Notes under the pieces: model-generated
What the model was told of the DNA's origin: nothing
The model's database searches: none
What the model saw: the letters and a program-made list of their open reading frames with translations, nothing else
In this document: piece after piece, positions 27,993 through 37,588 of the stretch
Layout: every line of letters begins with the position of its first letter
How positions within the stretch are numbered: the stretch's first letter is position 1
NCBI RefSeq assembly: GCF_003046545.1
Contig: NZ_QAAA01000001.1
Span: 124,001-188,000, forward strand
From: Rhodovulum imhoffii
GTDB lineage: Bacteria; Pseudomonadota; Alphaproteobacteria; Rhodobacterales; Rhodobacteraceae
Length of the DNA: 64,000 bases
Direction: 5' to 3'
Program-made: the position numbers and the translations under genes

Positions 27993-28592
27993 ATGAGATC
28001 GGCTTTCCCTCCCGCGCGGCCCGGCCAGCGGATCGGTCTTCTGGGCGGGTCGTTCGACCCGGCCCACGAGGGCCATGCCCATATCACGCGCCATGCGCTG
28101 AAACGGTTTGGGCTGGACCGGGTGTGGTGGCTGGTCAGCCCGGGAAATCCGCTCAAGCTTCGCGGCCCCGCGCCGATGGCGCGGCGGGTGGAGGTCGCGC
28201 GGGCGGTGATGCGTCACCCGCGTGTGGTGGTGACGGATATCGAGACCCGGCTGGGAACGCGCTATACCGCGCAGACCCTGGTGCGGTTGCAGGCGATTTA
28301 CCCCGGTGTGCGGTTCGTCTGGCTGATGGGGGCGGACAACCTGGCCGGGCTCCACCGCTGGGAAAGGTGGGAATGGATCATGCAGAACGTTCCGGTCGGC
28401 GTTCTGGCGCGCCCTGCGCAAGGTCTTGCGGCGCGGCGTTCCAGGGCGGCAGAGCGGTTCACGCAAGCCAGGGTCAGCCGCCGCGCCGCGCGCCTGTTGC
28501 CGGACATGGCGCCGCCCGCGTGGTGTTTCGTGAACGTGCCGATGGTCGACATTTCCTCAAGTGACATCCGGGCACGGGGCGAATGGCACTGA
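27993..28592 (+). CDS. nadD: Nicotinate-nucleotide adenylyltransferase
   Basis: The protein has 199 residues. It forms nicotinic-acid adenine dinucleotide from NaMN and ATP in NAD synthesis. [18 protein letters not shown] holds the nucleotidyltransferase HxGH motif, and [11 protein letters not shown] is the ISSTxIR motif. The start at 27993 is preceded by GAAAAGG; an upstream ATG at 27942 in the same frame is less likely. No RsfS gene follows, unlike many other operons; a DD-peptidase follows instead. Confidence 0.93.
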   Translation: MRSAFPPARPGQRIGLLGGSFDPAHEGHAHITRHALKRFGLDRVWWLVSPGNPLKLRGPAPMARRVEVARAVMRHPRVVVTDIETRLGTRYTAQTLVRLQAIYPGVRFVWLMGADNLAGLHRWERWEWIMQNVPVGVLARPAQGLAARRSRAAERFTQARVSRRAARLLPDMAPPAWCFVNVPMVDISSSDIRARGEWH

Positions 28593-28631
28593 CGCTTGCC
28601 CGAAAGGGGCGTTCAGTGCTTCACTGCGCCG

Positions 28632-30095
28632 ATGGAACGTTTGGCGCGCAGAGTATCCCGCCGGTTCATGCTGGCCGGGATGATGGCAGGTGGGGCAGCC
28701 CCGGCATGGGCCGGGGCGCCGGTTGTGTCCCCACGCCCCGTTCGCCGTCCGGGGATCCCCGAAGCGGCTGAGTTGATCGCCCGCGCGAAGCTTGGCGGGC
28801 AAGTGGCCTTTGTGGTGGCGGATGCACGTTCGGGCGCGGTTCTTGAAAGCGCGAATCCCGATCTGAGCTTGCCGCCGGCCTCGGTCGCGAAAGTCGTGAC
28901 TGCGCTTTATGCACTGGAGGTGCTGGGGCCGGAGTTTCGCTTTGTCACCCGGATCGTCGCCACGGGACCAGTCGAAGATGGCGTCCTGTATGGAGATCTG
29001 GGGTTGGTCGGTGCGGGCGATCCGGTGCTTGATACGGATATGCTGGGCACGCTTGCCGAACGGCTGGCGGCCACCGGGTTGCGCCGTGTCGAGGGGCGGT
29101 TTCTCTATTATGCCGGCGCGTTGCCAAGAGTTCCGCGCGTCGATCCGCTTCAGCCGGAACATCTGGGATACAATCCTTCGGTTTCCGGACTGAACCTGAA
29201 TTTCAACCGCGTGCACTTCGAATGGCGCCAGGTGGGCCAGGGGTACGATATCGCGCTGGATGCGCGGGCAGAGCGGTTTCGGCCGCCGGTGGGGGTTGCG
29301 CGGATGCGTGTCGTCGACCGTGACTTGCCGGTCTACACCTATTCCAGCAAGGAGAGTATCGATGACTGGACGGTGGCGCGCGGGGCGTTGGGGCGGGGGG
29401 GCACCCGGTGGTTGCCGGTCCGGGTGCCGGCGCTTTACGCGGCTGAGGTTTTTCGGGTTCTGGCTCAGGGTCAGGGCGTGAAATTATCCGCGCCGGTGGA
29501 GGCGACGGTCCGGCCTCCGGGGCCGGTTCTGGCGCAGCACCATGGCGACGGGCTGGTCTCGGTCCTGCGCGGGATGCTGAAATACTCCACCAACCTGACC
29601 GCAGAGGCGGTCGGCTTGCGGGCCTCCCTGGCGCGGGGGGAGGCGGTGCCGGACCTGTCCGCTTCGGCGCGGGCGATGTCGGAGTGGGCGGGAGGAGAAT
29701 ACGGTATGAAATCTTCGGGATTTGCGGACCACTCCGGGCTGGGGGAGACCTCTCGGGTCACGGCGGAAGACCTGGTCCGGGTGCTGGTGCGAGTCGGTCC
29801 CCGCGGTCCGCTCAAACCGTTGCTCAAGCCTTTTGACCTGAAAGGACGTGCTGCGGGGGGCGAGGTCGGTGCAAAAACCGGCACGCTGAATTTCGTCTCG
29901 GCGCTGGCGGGCTATGCTCAAACGCCCGGCGGGAGGGATCTGGCCTTTGCGATCCTTTCCGCCGATCTGCCACGCCGCGCCGCGTTGTCGCGGGCCGAAC
30001 GGGAATATCCCGAGGGCGGCCGCGCCTGGATCGGGCGGGCACGTACCCTCCAGCGGGACCTGCTGGCGCGTTGGGGAAGCGTGTACCGAACGTAA
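28632..30095 (+). CDS. dacB: PBP4-type D-alanyl-D-alanine carboxypeptidase/endopeptidase
   Basis: The protein has 487 residues. The N-terminus is a signal with adjacent arginines (RRVSRRFMLAGMMAGGA, ending AWA-G), so it is exported, possibly by Tat. The S13 family triad is clear: PASVAK with Ser84 and Lys87, the YSTN motif as SxN, and AKTGTLNF as KTG. It trims peptidoglycan in the periplasm. The frame is open from 28596, but the ATG at 28632 fits the signal better. It lies close behind nadD. Confidence 0.9.
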   Translation: MERLARRVSRRFMLAGMMAGGAAPAWAGAPVVSPRPVRRPGIPEAAELIARAKLGGQVAFVVADARSGAVLESANPDLSLPPASVAKVVTALYALEVLGPEFRFVTRIVATGPVEDGVLYGDLGLVGAGDPVLDTDMLGTLAERLAATGLRRVEGRFLYYAGALPRVPRVDPLQPEHLGYNPSVSGLNLNFNRVHFEWRQVGQGYDIALDARAERFRPPVGVARMRVVDRDLPVYTYSSKESIDDWTVARGALGRGGTRWLPVRVPALYAAEVFRVLAQGQGVKLSAPVEATVRPPGPVLAQHHGDGLVSVLRGMLKYSTNLTAEAVGLRASLARGEAVPDLSASARAMSEWAGGEYGMKSSGFADHSGLGETSRVTAEDLVRVLVRVGPRGPLKPLLKPFDLKGRAAGGEVGAKTGTLNFVSALAGYAQTPGGRDLAFAILSADLPRRAALSRAEREYPEGGRAWIGRARTLQRDLLARWGSVYRT

Positions 30096-30185
30096 ATATC
30101 TGAAGAGTATGATTTAGTCTTGCTGAGAAGGGCGTGTCAGTTAAGGTTGTCGGGCCGGAAACTTCAGGGGACGTGAAAGCGCGAA

Positions 30186-31742
30186 ATGTTCGAGGCCCAA
30201 AGACTTTGGCGTGACAGGCCGTTCAAGTTCGGGGAAGCGTTCCGATATCAATACGTGATTTCCCGCGAACAGGAGAACATCCCGGCTTTCAATGCCTGGT
30301 CGGGGCAGAGCTGGAACGTGTTCTCCGGCAAGGATCTGCCCGTAACCACGCTGTTTGATGTGAATGGTATTCAGATCGGGCGGCTTTTGGGGATTGCGGT
30401 AGGGCCGGAGGGCCTGATCGGCGGCGATGAGGCACGGCTTCCCCTGGACAGCGGGACCCCCGGTTTCTGGGACGGGTTCGAACGTTTCCTGACCGATGTG
30501 GCAGGGCGGTACGGGTTTCTTCTTGAAGTCAATGGCACGGCCCGGTTTTATACCGATCCGGTGGGGATGATCGGATGTGTTCATGACCCCGAGGGGCGGC
30601 GGGTAGCGGCATCGCCGCTTCTGGTGCTTCAAAGACCGGTCGTTGCGAACCCGAAATACGATTTCGACATCATTGAGAAACACGGCGGCAAGATTTCCCT
30701 GTTTCACACTGTCGATGCGCATGTGCGGCGGCTCAACCCGAATTTTTATCTCGATCTCGACCGCTTTGAAGAGATCCGCTTCTGGCCGCGGGACGAAGAC
30801 TTCTCCGTCGCGCCGCAAGACGTTCTGGCAACGTATGATGAGATCTCGGCGCGGGCCAGTTTCAACATCGGTGAAATCGCGCGGGTCCATCGGGCGGCCC
30901 TGCCGGTCAGTGGTGGCCAGGACAGCCGGCTTCTGCTGGCTTTCTCCAAGCCGCATCTGGGCCGGATCGACCAAGTTTATACCCATATCAACAACTATGC
31001 CACCCGCCGGGACGCGGTGATCGGAGGGGCATTGTGCGACAGGCTCGATGCCCCCCATGAGGCGCATGACCGGCGGGAGTTTTCCCTGCCCAGGTGGGAG
31101 GTGAAGCAATCCGAGCGCTTCTTCAACATGACGTTGGGGGTGAAGGCTGCGTTGCCCAAGGAATATTCGAACGGCGCGGTGACCGGGGTAAAGGACGGCA
31201 GCGTGATTTTACGTGGCCATCAGACGGATCTGTTGCGTGCGGTTTACGTTTTTCGGCCCAAGGAATTCTGGCACGAGCCAGACTGGCAGATCGCGCGCCT
31301 TCTGATTGTGCCCCGGAACATGTTCAACGACGATGTCGCAGAGCGATTCCGGCCCGATTTCCAGGCCTGGCAGGCGACCCTGCCCGAAAATGCTCGTGAG
31401 AAGGCCGCGGATTTCATGTTCCTGGAAATTTACTACAACGCGACAGTCGGTGCGATGTTTCCCGCGCTTTGGCGGAATTTCTACATCTCACCCTTCAACA
31501 GCCGCCGTTTGATTTCTCTTTCCCTGAAATTCGACGAAGCCGTGCGCCGCCAGTCACATCCGGTCTTCGACCTTGTCGAACGATTCTGTCCGGAACTTTC
31601 CAGCGTTCCTTACGATTTCGAGCTTCATGCGGATGTCGCCCTGATCAACGACAGGGCCCATTGCGACGAAGCCACGGCCGCCCGTGTGGATGCCACGCGC
31701 CAGCGCCTGGAAGCTTACAGAATGTCACGGAACGGGGTTTAA
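30186..31742 (+). CDS. Asparagine-synthase-like protein without glutaminase cysteine
   Basis: The protein has 518 residues. Residues 1-190 look like a divergent N-terminal nucleophile-type domain (FLLEVNGTARFYTDPVGMIG), but residue 2 is Phe where glutamine-dependent asparagine synthases need Cys, so no glutaminase activity is expected. Around residue 240, ALPVSGGQDSRLLLAF is the PP-loop SGGxDS ATP-pyrophosphatase motif. Such proteins make amide or adenylate-dependent bonds, sometimes in cell-surface or natural-product pathways. No biosynthetic partner genes are nearby. The stop overlaps that of the convergent TerB-like gene. Confidence 0.72.
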   Translation: MFEAQRLWRDRPFKFGEAFRYQYVISREQENIPAFNAWSGQSWNVFSGKDLPVTTLFDVNGIQIGRLLGIAVGPEGLIGGDEARLPLDSGTPGFWDGFERFLTDVAGRYGFLLEVNGTARFYTDPVGMIGCVHDPEGRRVAASPLLVLQRPVVANPKYDFDIIEKHGGKISLFHTVDAHVRRLNPNFYLDLDRFEEIRFWPRDEDFSVAPQDVLATYDEISARASFNIGEIARVHRAALPVSGGQDSRLLLAFSKPHLGRIDQVYTHINNYATRRDAVIGGALCDRLDAPHEAHDRREFSLPRWEVKQSERFFNMTLGVKAALPKEYSNGAVTGVKDGSVILRGHQTDLLRAVYVFRPKEFWHEPDWQIARLLIVPRNMFNDDVAERFRPDFQAWQATLPENAREKAADFMFLEIYYNATVGAMFPALWRNFYISPFNSRRLISLSLKFDEAVRRQSHPVFDLVERFCPELSSVPYDFELHADVALINDRAHCDEATAARVDATRQRLEAYRMSRNGV

Positions 31743-32161
31743 AGCGTCCGGTGCCGGGCACGGGCGGCGCGTTCGATCGCGGCACCGGCGAGGCGGTCGA
31801 TGTTCAGTTCGTAGCGGATTTCTTCCAGCAGGCGCAGCTCTGTTTCGTATAGCTTGCCGTCCGCAGCGGCCACGTCGCAGGCCATGACATAGGCTGTTTC
31901 ATGAAGCTTTTCCGGCAATGAGACGCGGACCAGGCCAAACAGCGCATCCAGCCCGTCATATTCCTCCAGGAGGTCCAGGACAGTCTGGGCGACGACCCTG
32001 ATCCGGTCTGCATCGTAATCGGCGAAGACCGGCAGGTGGTTCACGATCCGCTCAATGGTCAGCAACTCGGCGGTTCGCATGTTTTCGTCCGAGGCCGAGA
32101 CCGCGATCATGATCGCGACAAGGGCGTCCTGTTCGGTCAGCGGCGTGGTCTTCGCGTTCAT
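31739..32161 (-). CDS. TerB-family protein
   Basis: The protein has 140 residues and is cytosolic. It is all-helical by appearance, with acidic metal-binding type segments (VSASDENMRTAELLTIERI and CDVAAADGKLYETELRLLEEI). These paired EF-like, Asp-rich helices are typical of the TerB fold linked to tellurite resistance and stress. No other ter genes are near, so this is a lone TerB. ATG 32161 was chosen; the longer frame to 32308 runs into the divergent promoter of lysK. Confidence 0.8.
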   Translation of the reverse strand: MNAKTTPLTEQDALVAIMIAVSASDENMRTAELLTIERIVNHLPVFADYDADRIRVVAQTVLDLLEEYDGLDALFGLVRVSLPEKLHETAYVMACDVAAADGKLYETELRLLEEIRYELNIDRLAGAAIERAARARHRTL

Positions 32162-32283
32162 AACTGAGGTCTCCCGGGCTGTGCTCGGGCTCAGATTATT
32201 GACGTGGACGCGGGGGGGCAATAGGGACAGGACAGACTGGGCATGGGGCCCGGTGAAAAACGCGAAAAGTGAGAGTGTTTGAG

Positions 32284-33855
32284 ATGTCTGACCTGCGCGA
32301 TGCCGCACTGTCCTGCAAGGCCTGGCCCTTTGAAGAGGCGCGCCGCCTGCTCAAACGCTATGAAAAGAAACCGCCCGAGAAGGGCTATGTCCTGTTCGAA
32401 ACCGGCTATGGCCCCAGCGGCTTGCCCCATATCGGCACTTTTGGCGAGGTGGCCCGCACGACGATGATCCGCCGTGCGTTTGAGACCCTGAGCGATATTC
32501 CGACACGGTTGATCTGTTTTTCCGACGACATGGATGGCATGCGCAAGGTTCCCGATAACGTGCCCCGGCAGGACATGTTGCATGAGAACCTGCAAAAGCC
32601 GCTGACCAGCGTGCCCGATCCGTTCGGTACGCATGACAGCTTTGGCCACCACAACAACGCCATGTTGCGCCGGTTTCTGGATACGTTCGGCTTCGAGTAT
32701 GAATTTTATTCGGCGACGGACTTTTACAAGTCCGGCCAGTTCGATGGGGTGCTGTTGCGCGCCGCCGAACGTTATGACGAACTGATGGCGGTAATGCTGA
32801 AATCCCTGCGCGAGGAACGGCGCCAGACCTATTCGGTTTTCCTGCCGATCCACCCGGAAACCGGACGGGTGATGTATGTCCCGATCAAGAATGTGGACGC
32901 AAGGGAGGGGACTGTTTCCTTCGATGATGAGCAGGGCCGGGAGTGGACCGTGCCGGTCACTGGCGGGCAGGTGAAACTGCAATGGAAACCCGATTTTGGT
33001 GCGCGCTGGGCCGCGCTTGATGTCGATTTCGAGATGTACGGCAAGGATCATTCCACCAACACGCCGATTTATGACCGGATTTGCGAGATTCTCGGAGGCC
33101 GCAAGCCGGAACACTTTACCTATGAGCTGTTTCTCGACGAAAATGGCGAGAAGATCTCCAAGTCCAAGGGCAACGGGCTGACGATCGATGAATGGCTGGC
33201 CTATGCCAGTCCGGAAAGCCTGTCCTATTTCATGTACCAAAAACCCAAGACGGCAAAGCGCCTGTGGTGGGATGTGATCCCCAGGGCGGTGGATGAATAC
33301 CACCAGCAGTTGCGCGCCTTTCCGGAGCAGGATCTGAAGGCACGGGTGAACAACCCCGTCTGGCATATTCATAACGGCACGCCACCCGAAAGTCACATGG
33401 AGGTCCCGTTTGCCATGCTGCTCAACCTTGCCTCCGTCGCGGGGGCGAAGGACAAGGACGGCCTGTGGGGGTTCATCCGTCGCTATGCGCCGGAGGCGAC
33501 GCCTGAAACGCATCCCGATCTCGATGAGGCCGCGGCCTTTGCCGTGCGTTATTTCCACGATTTTGTCGCCCCGACCCGGCAGTTGCGCACCCCCGATGAC
33601 AAGGAGCGCGCTGCGATGGCGGACCTTTCGGCCCGCCTGAAAGACTGGCAGGGCGGGCTGGATACGGAAGAGTTGCAAAGCCTCGTGTTCGCCATAGGCA
33701 AGGAGCATGGGTTCGAGCCTTTGCGCGATTGGTTCAGGGCCCTTTACGAGGTGCTTCTGGGGGCCAGCCAGGGGCCGCGGTTCGGGGGGTTCATCGCCCT
33801 TTACGGGGTGGAGGAAACCACCCGCCTGATCGACGACGCGCTGGCGCGGGGCTGA
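32284..33855 (+). CDS. lysK: Class I lysyl-tRNA synthetase
   Basis: The protein has 523 residues. This is the archaeal-type class I LysRS, found in alphaproteobacteria in place of the class II LysS. The HIGH motif reads [12 protein letters not shown], and KMSKS reads [11 protein letters not shown]-terminal helical domains follow, with no zinc-ribbon Cys. ATG 32284 was taken; a GTG at 32269 is in frame. A strong terminator lies downstream. Confidence 0.95.
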   Translation: MSDLRDAALSCKAWPFEEARRLLKRYEKKPPEKGYVLFETGYGPSGLPHIGTFGEVARTTMIRRAFETLSDIPTRLICFSDDMDGMRKVPDNVPRQDMLHENLQKPLTSVPDPFGTHDSFGHHNNAMLRRFLDTFGFEYEFYSATDFYKSGQFDGVLLRAAERYDELMAVMLKSLREERRQTYSVFLPIHPETGRVMYVPIKNVDAREGTVSFDDEQGREWTVPVTGGQVKLQWKPDFGARWAALDVDFEMYGKDHSTNTPIYDRICEILGGRKPEHFTYELFLDENGEKISKSKGNGLTIDEWLAYASPESLSYFMYQKPKTAKRLWWDVIPRAVDEYHQQLRAFPEQDLKARVNNPVWHIHNGTPPESHMEVPFAMLLNLASVAGAKDKDGLWGFIRRYAPEATPETHPDLDEAAAFAVRYFHDFVAPTRQLRTPDDKERAAMADLSARLKDWQGGLDTEELQSLVFAIGKEHGFEPLRDWFRALYEVLLGASQGPRFGGFIALYGVEETTRLIDDALARG

Positions 33856-33871
33856 TCCGCCCCCATTTCCA

Positions 33872-33900
33872 GGCCGGGCGCGGGCCCGGCCTTTTGCCTT
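33872..33900 (+). terminator. Intrinsic terminator after lysK
   Basis: GGCCGGG-CGCGGG-CCCGGCC is a perfect 7-bp stem followed by TTTTGCCTTTT, 16 bp after the lysK stop. Confidence 0.85.
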
Positions 33901-34034
33901 TTCTCACCGTCCTGCGTTCGGTGTTGAAAGGGGAAGTTATGTTTTGAAGCTTACCCCTTTTGCCGCCCGGCTTTTGCCCGGCAATGCAGGTCAACACGCG
34001 CCGGTTGCGGTCGCGCGCAGGGAAAGGGGTTTCG

Positions 34035-36326
34035 ATGAACAAGGCAATTACCGAGGGGCTGGTGCTGATGCCACGGGCTTTTGCCGACGGGCTGGACATG
34101 TGGTCGCGTGAAGATGGAAGACCCGGATCCGCCACGTATGAAGGAGCACCGGAGGCGGTCCTGGAAACCGGGGATGCAGATTTTGGCGACTGTCTGGAAC
34201 TGGTGAAAACACAGGCTGTCCAGTGCCTGCGATATATGGGGCAGACGCCAATCCGTCCGGGGTGCTACCTGCGGGTGACGGCGTGGGTGAAGGCGGTCAG
34301 CGGCAACCTACCGCAGGTTCGTATTGCGACCTTTGCGGCCGCCGCCAATGGCGATCATGTCGGCGGGGCGGTGGAAACCGGCACGGCGGTGACGCTTGCG
34401 ACCTATGGAGAGGTATGTGAAGTCAGCGCGATCATCGGTACGGGGAATCGTCCTGGGGTGGACATGGCGTGGGGGCGCGACGCGGCCTATGCGCATGTCG
34501 GGCTGGACCTCACCGGACCGGCGGGAGGTGTGGTGCGAATTGATGACCTCGTGGTGGAGGATGTTACTTCTGTCTTCCTGCGCGAGATGATGGATTGGGT
34601 CGATGTGCGCGATTTTGGCGCCAGGGGAGATGGCCGCACCGACGATACCGCCGCGTTCGAGGCTGCGGATGCCGCTGCGGGGGGGCGCAGCGTTCTGGTT
34701 TCGGCGGGCGATTACTGGCTGGCGGGCGATGTGACTTTCCACAGCCCGGTGCGTTTTGAGGGTTGCGTTGCCATGCCCGCCGAAAAACGCCTGACGCTGA
34801 TACGCAATTTCAATCTGAACAGTTATATCGACGCGTTCGGAGATGAGGCCGAGGCCTTTCGCCGGGCGGTTGCGGTCCTGTTCAACTACTCTGACCATGA
34901 CAGCCTTGACATGATGGGCCGCCGGGTCGAGTTGGCTGCGCCGATCGATATCCAGGCGGCCGTCGCCAACAAGAACAGTTTCTCCATGCGCCGGGTGATC
35001 CGGAACGGGCAATTCTATGTTCGTCCTGGCGCATCCTGGGAAACTGATGTCGTGGCATCGGTGGCAAAGTATCAGCGCAGCAACGCCCGACAACTCACCG
35101 ATGTTGCAAATATCGCCAATATCCCCGTGGGCGCTTTGGTCGAAGGGGTGGGAGTCGGGCGTGAGATCTATGTGCGGGCGAAAAACGTCAGTGCCCGGAC
35201 CCTGACACTCAGCCAGCCGCTCTACGCTGCCGCCAGCAGCCAAGACTATACCTTCCGGCGCTTCAAATATATCCTTGATTTCAGTGGATTCGAGCGGCTG
35301 GACAAGTTCGTTCTCGATGATATCGAATTCCAGTGCGATGGCGCTTCCGGTGGGGTCATGTTGCCACAACAGGGGTTGGCCTTTCACATCCGCGACTGTT
35401 TCATCACCCGCCCGAAAGACCGGGGTATCACCTCGATCGGGGAAGGCTGCGCCGGGTTGACAGTGGATCGTTGTCAGTTTCTCTCCAATGAACAGCCGCT
35501 GCCTGCGCAGGAGCGGACATCCATCGCGCTGAACGTGAATGCGAACGACTGTAAGCTGCGCGACAATCGCGTGGTGCGGTTCGCGCATTTCGCGGTGCTC
35601 AGCGGGTCAGGCAACATGATTGCCGACAACCACTGGTTCCAGGGGGATGACGAACCCGACGGGCTGCGCCAGGCCGGGATCGTGCTGACCCAGCCCAACG
35701 TGCGTTCAACCCTTACCGGCAACTATATCGACAACAGCTTCATCGAGTGGACCAACGAACACGACGCCTGGCCCGATTTCGGCACCGGCGATTCCTTTGG
35801 CGGACTGACGGTGGCCGGCAACAATTTCACCGCCATCGACGTGGCGCGGTGGTTCCGGTGGATCGTCATAAAACCCTGCGGGAGCGGTCACTTCATCGAT
35901 GGTCTGAACATCTCCGGGAACGTGTTCAAGGCGATCAACGGAGATATCGCGCGTATCGAGCATGTCGACACGACCCATGCCGAGCTCAACATGGCACGGG
36001 CCTGCAATATCGTGGTTTCGGGCAATACGTTCGCCGGAGTGGAGGAACGGGTCCAAAACCCGGTGACCTTGCGTTTCGACACCAACAGTGCCGCGCGAAA
36101 CTGGCCTCTGGAGTTTGCACCGCATCTGCCCTTTGGGGGTGGGGTACGCAATGTGGTTTGCGTGGTCGCTGAGGGGCCGATCATGGACGCTTCCGGTCGG
36201 CCGGTTCCGGCCATGCCCTATACGGAGGTTGAACAGGGAGCAGCCCGCAGCAAGGTGGTTTTGGGCTGGCCTGACGCTTGCCGGGGCCGGGTGAGCGTGA
36301 CGGCACGGATCGACAGCGCGCTCTAG
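34035..36326 (+). CDS. Parallel beta-helix (GH28-related/pectate-lyase-like) protein, possible phage- or GTA-type spike
   Basis: The protein has 763 residues, with no signal peptide. Residues 1-180 form a beta-rich N-terminal domain. Near residue 190 the motif VRDFGARGDGRTDDTAAF is the standard entry to right-handed beta-helix proteins such as phage tailspikes and polygalacturonase relatives. The next 450 residues carry repeated N-x-I/V-x-x-N-x-F turns (NNFTAID, SGNVFKAING, SGNTFAGVEE). The absence of a signal is unlike a secreted enzyme and fits a structural protein of a particle. Roseobacter-type bacteria carry gene transfer agents whose head-spike genes sit apart from the main cluster. That link is inference. 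The SD is GGAAAGGGGTTTCG. Confidence 0.65.
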   Translation: MNKAITEGLVLMPRAFADGLDMWSREDGRPGSATYEGAPEAVLETGDADFGDCLELVKTQAVQCLRYMGQTPIRPGCYLRVTAWVKAVSGNLPQVRIATFAAAANGDHVGGAVETGTAVTLATYGEVCEVSAIIGTGNRPGVDMAWGRDAAYAHVGLDLTGPAGGVVRIDDLVVEDVTSVFLREMMDWVDVRDFGARGDGRTDDTAAFEAADAAAGGRSVLVSAGDYWLAGDVTFHSPVRFEGCVAMPAEKRLTLIRNFNLNSYIDAFGDEAEAFRRAVAVLFNYSDHDSLDMMGRRVELAAPIDIQAAVANKNSFSMRRVIRNGQFYVRPGASWETDVVASVAKYQRSNARQLTDVANIANIPVGALVEGVGVGREIYVRAKNVSARTLTLSQPLYAAASSQDYTFRRFKYILDFSGFERLDKFVLDDIEFQCDGASGGVMLPQQGLAFHIRDCFITRPKDRGITSIGEGCAGLTVDRCQFLSNEQPLPAQERTSIALNVNANDCKLRDNRVVRFAHFAVLSGSGNMIADNHWFQGDDEPDGLRQAGIVLTQPNVRSTLTGNYIDNSFIEWTNEHDAWPDFGTGDSFGGLTVAGNNFTAIDVARWFRWIVIKPCGSGHFIDGLNISGNVFKAINGDIARIEHVDTTHAELNMARACNIVVSGNTFAGVEERVQNPVTLRFDTNSAARNWPLEFAPHLPFGGGVRNVVCVVAEGPIMDASGRPVPAMPYTEVEQGAARSKVVLGWPDACRGRVSVTARIDSAL

Positions 36327-36811
36327 GAAAGCAGGTCGGCTGGTTTCAGCCGGTAGGCCTTGCCGAACCCGGCGTTCAGGTGCACGGCAAACGGCGGCAT
36401 GTGAACAAAGGAGAAATCGGCGAAGTCAATGTAGATTTGTGCCTTGGGATGGCTCAGAAGGTAGTGGCGGCGCAGGGCGGCATGCTCGGTGCCGCCACGC
36501 GGGATAAAGGCGGAACGGCACTGAAGCGTGAGACGTGGGTAGGTGAGGGGATCGCCTTTTTCGCCCGGCTCCCCCAGCAGCAGTGCGCAGGCCGGATTGG
36601 CCCGCAATGCGGCGGTGTGCAGGGCAAGATCAGACATCAGGCTTATTGGCAGGCCCTGGGGGCACAGCCCCATGCCGACACGGGAGACGAAAGGCGTATC
36701 GCTTTCCAGATCGATTACCGCCAGTGCAGCATAGCGTGCCCCGGCCAGGATCTGGCGGGCGAGGTGACGTGCCTCCCCATCGGGGGGCAGCAGAGGCGGC
36801 TGCGATGTCAT
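36323..36811 (-). CDS. HugZ/pyridoxamine-phosphate-oxidase-fold flavin or heme protein
   Basis: The protein has 162 residues and is cytosolic. The split-barrel start ARYAALAVIDLESDTPFVSRVG and PISLMSDLALHT, with the ARQILAGARYA helix in front, is typical of the HugZ/PNPOx-like family. Members bind FMN or heme. The final DUF2470-like domain of true HugZ heme oxygenases is not present. It is convergent with the beta-helix gene, overlapping its stop by four bases. Confidence 0.75.
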   Translation of the reverse strand: MTSQPPLLPPDGEARHLARQILAGARYAALAVIDLESDTPFVSRVGMGLCPQGLPISLMSDLALHTAALRANPACALLLGEPGEKGDPLTYPRLTLQCRSAFIPRGGTEHAALRRHYLLSHPKAQIYIDFADFSFVHMPPFAVHLNAGFGKAYRLKPADLLS

Positions 36812-36858
36812 GTGAGGATGATGCCGCGATTCCGGGCGGTTTCACAGCCCTTTGCCTG

Positions 36859-37539
36859 TCAGAATTCGAACCAGCTTCCCATCTTCAGACCGATCCGGTC
36901 GTCTTCGAGAATGTCCATCGAAAGGCCGGCTACAAGATATTGAAACTGTGACAGGCGGTAAACCGCGCTGGGCTCGAACCGCAGATACCTGCTGCCTTGT
37001 GAAGTGGCACCGGATTGGAGCTGCGCAATCAGCATGGTCGTTTCGCCCGGTTTCACGCCCAGGGTGCCGTCGAGCTTCAGGAGATGTTCGTCGCTGGACG
37101 GATAAAGCGTGAACTCTCCCTCCAGAGAGACCCAGGCGCCGTGCCACGGCTTTTGCATCCCGTAGCCCCAGGATGCCCCCGCACGCAGTACCCTTTCGCG
37201 CCCTACGAGCGGGCGGTTGCGGGTTCCCAGACCGACTTCCCCGGCCAGGCGATGGCCGTTTTCACCCGCAGGCAGGGACAGGCGGAGAAAGACCAGCGCG
37301 ACCCAATCGTCAAGATATTGCCCCATCGCTCCGTCAAAGCCCAAGGTCAGCCCGTCGCCCAGCCCAAGCTCGGCGTAAAGGCCGTTATGCGTGGGGATGT
37401 AACCGGTGTTCCAGGTTTCATCGCGGTGGATGGTCTGGTCTGTGGACAGAAAGACATGCCCCTTGTCCCGTGGCCATGGACCAGCGGAGACTGGCCAGGC
37501 CAGGGCGCAGAGGATCATCAGCAAGGCAAGGCGCATCAA
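36859..37539 (-). CDS. Secreted barrel-like protein of unknown function
   Basis: The protein has 226 residues, with a Sec signal peptide (LALLMILCALAWPVSA-G). The mature part alternates polar and apolar residues in strands separated by G/D/N turns (GLTLGFDGAMGQYLDDW, RVLRAGASWGYGMQKPW) and ends in Phe (GSWFEF), as outer-membrane beta-barrels do. I do not recognise the family. A perfect CtrA-type box lies 35 bp upstream of the start, which suggests cell-cycle or motility/GTA-type regulation. Confidence 0.7.
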   Translation of the reverse strand: MMRLALLMILCALAWPVSAGPWPRDKGHVFLSTDQTIHRDETWNTGYIPTHNGLYAELGLGDGLTLGFDGAMGQYLDDWVALVFLRLSLPAGENGHRLAGEVGLGTRNRPLVGRERVLRAGASWGYGMQKPWHGAWVSLEGEFTLYPSSDEHLLKLDGTLGVKPGETTMLIAQLQSGATSQGSRYLRFEPSAVYRLSQFQYLVAGLSMDILEDDRIGLKMGSWFEF

Positions 37540-37573
37540 GGGTCCCTCCGGTCGGGGTTTTCCGGTTTTTGGG

Positions 37574-37588
37574 TTAAGGCGTGGTTAA
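37574..37588 (-). promoter_or_regulatory. Perfect CtrA-type box (TTAA-N7-TTAA)
   Basis: TTAAGGCGTGGTTAA matches the CtrA consensus TTAA-N7-TTAA exactly. It lies 35-49 bp upstream of the barrel-like gene on the minus strand. No other perfect copy was noticed elsewhere in the window. Confidence 0.6.
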
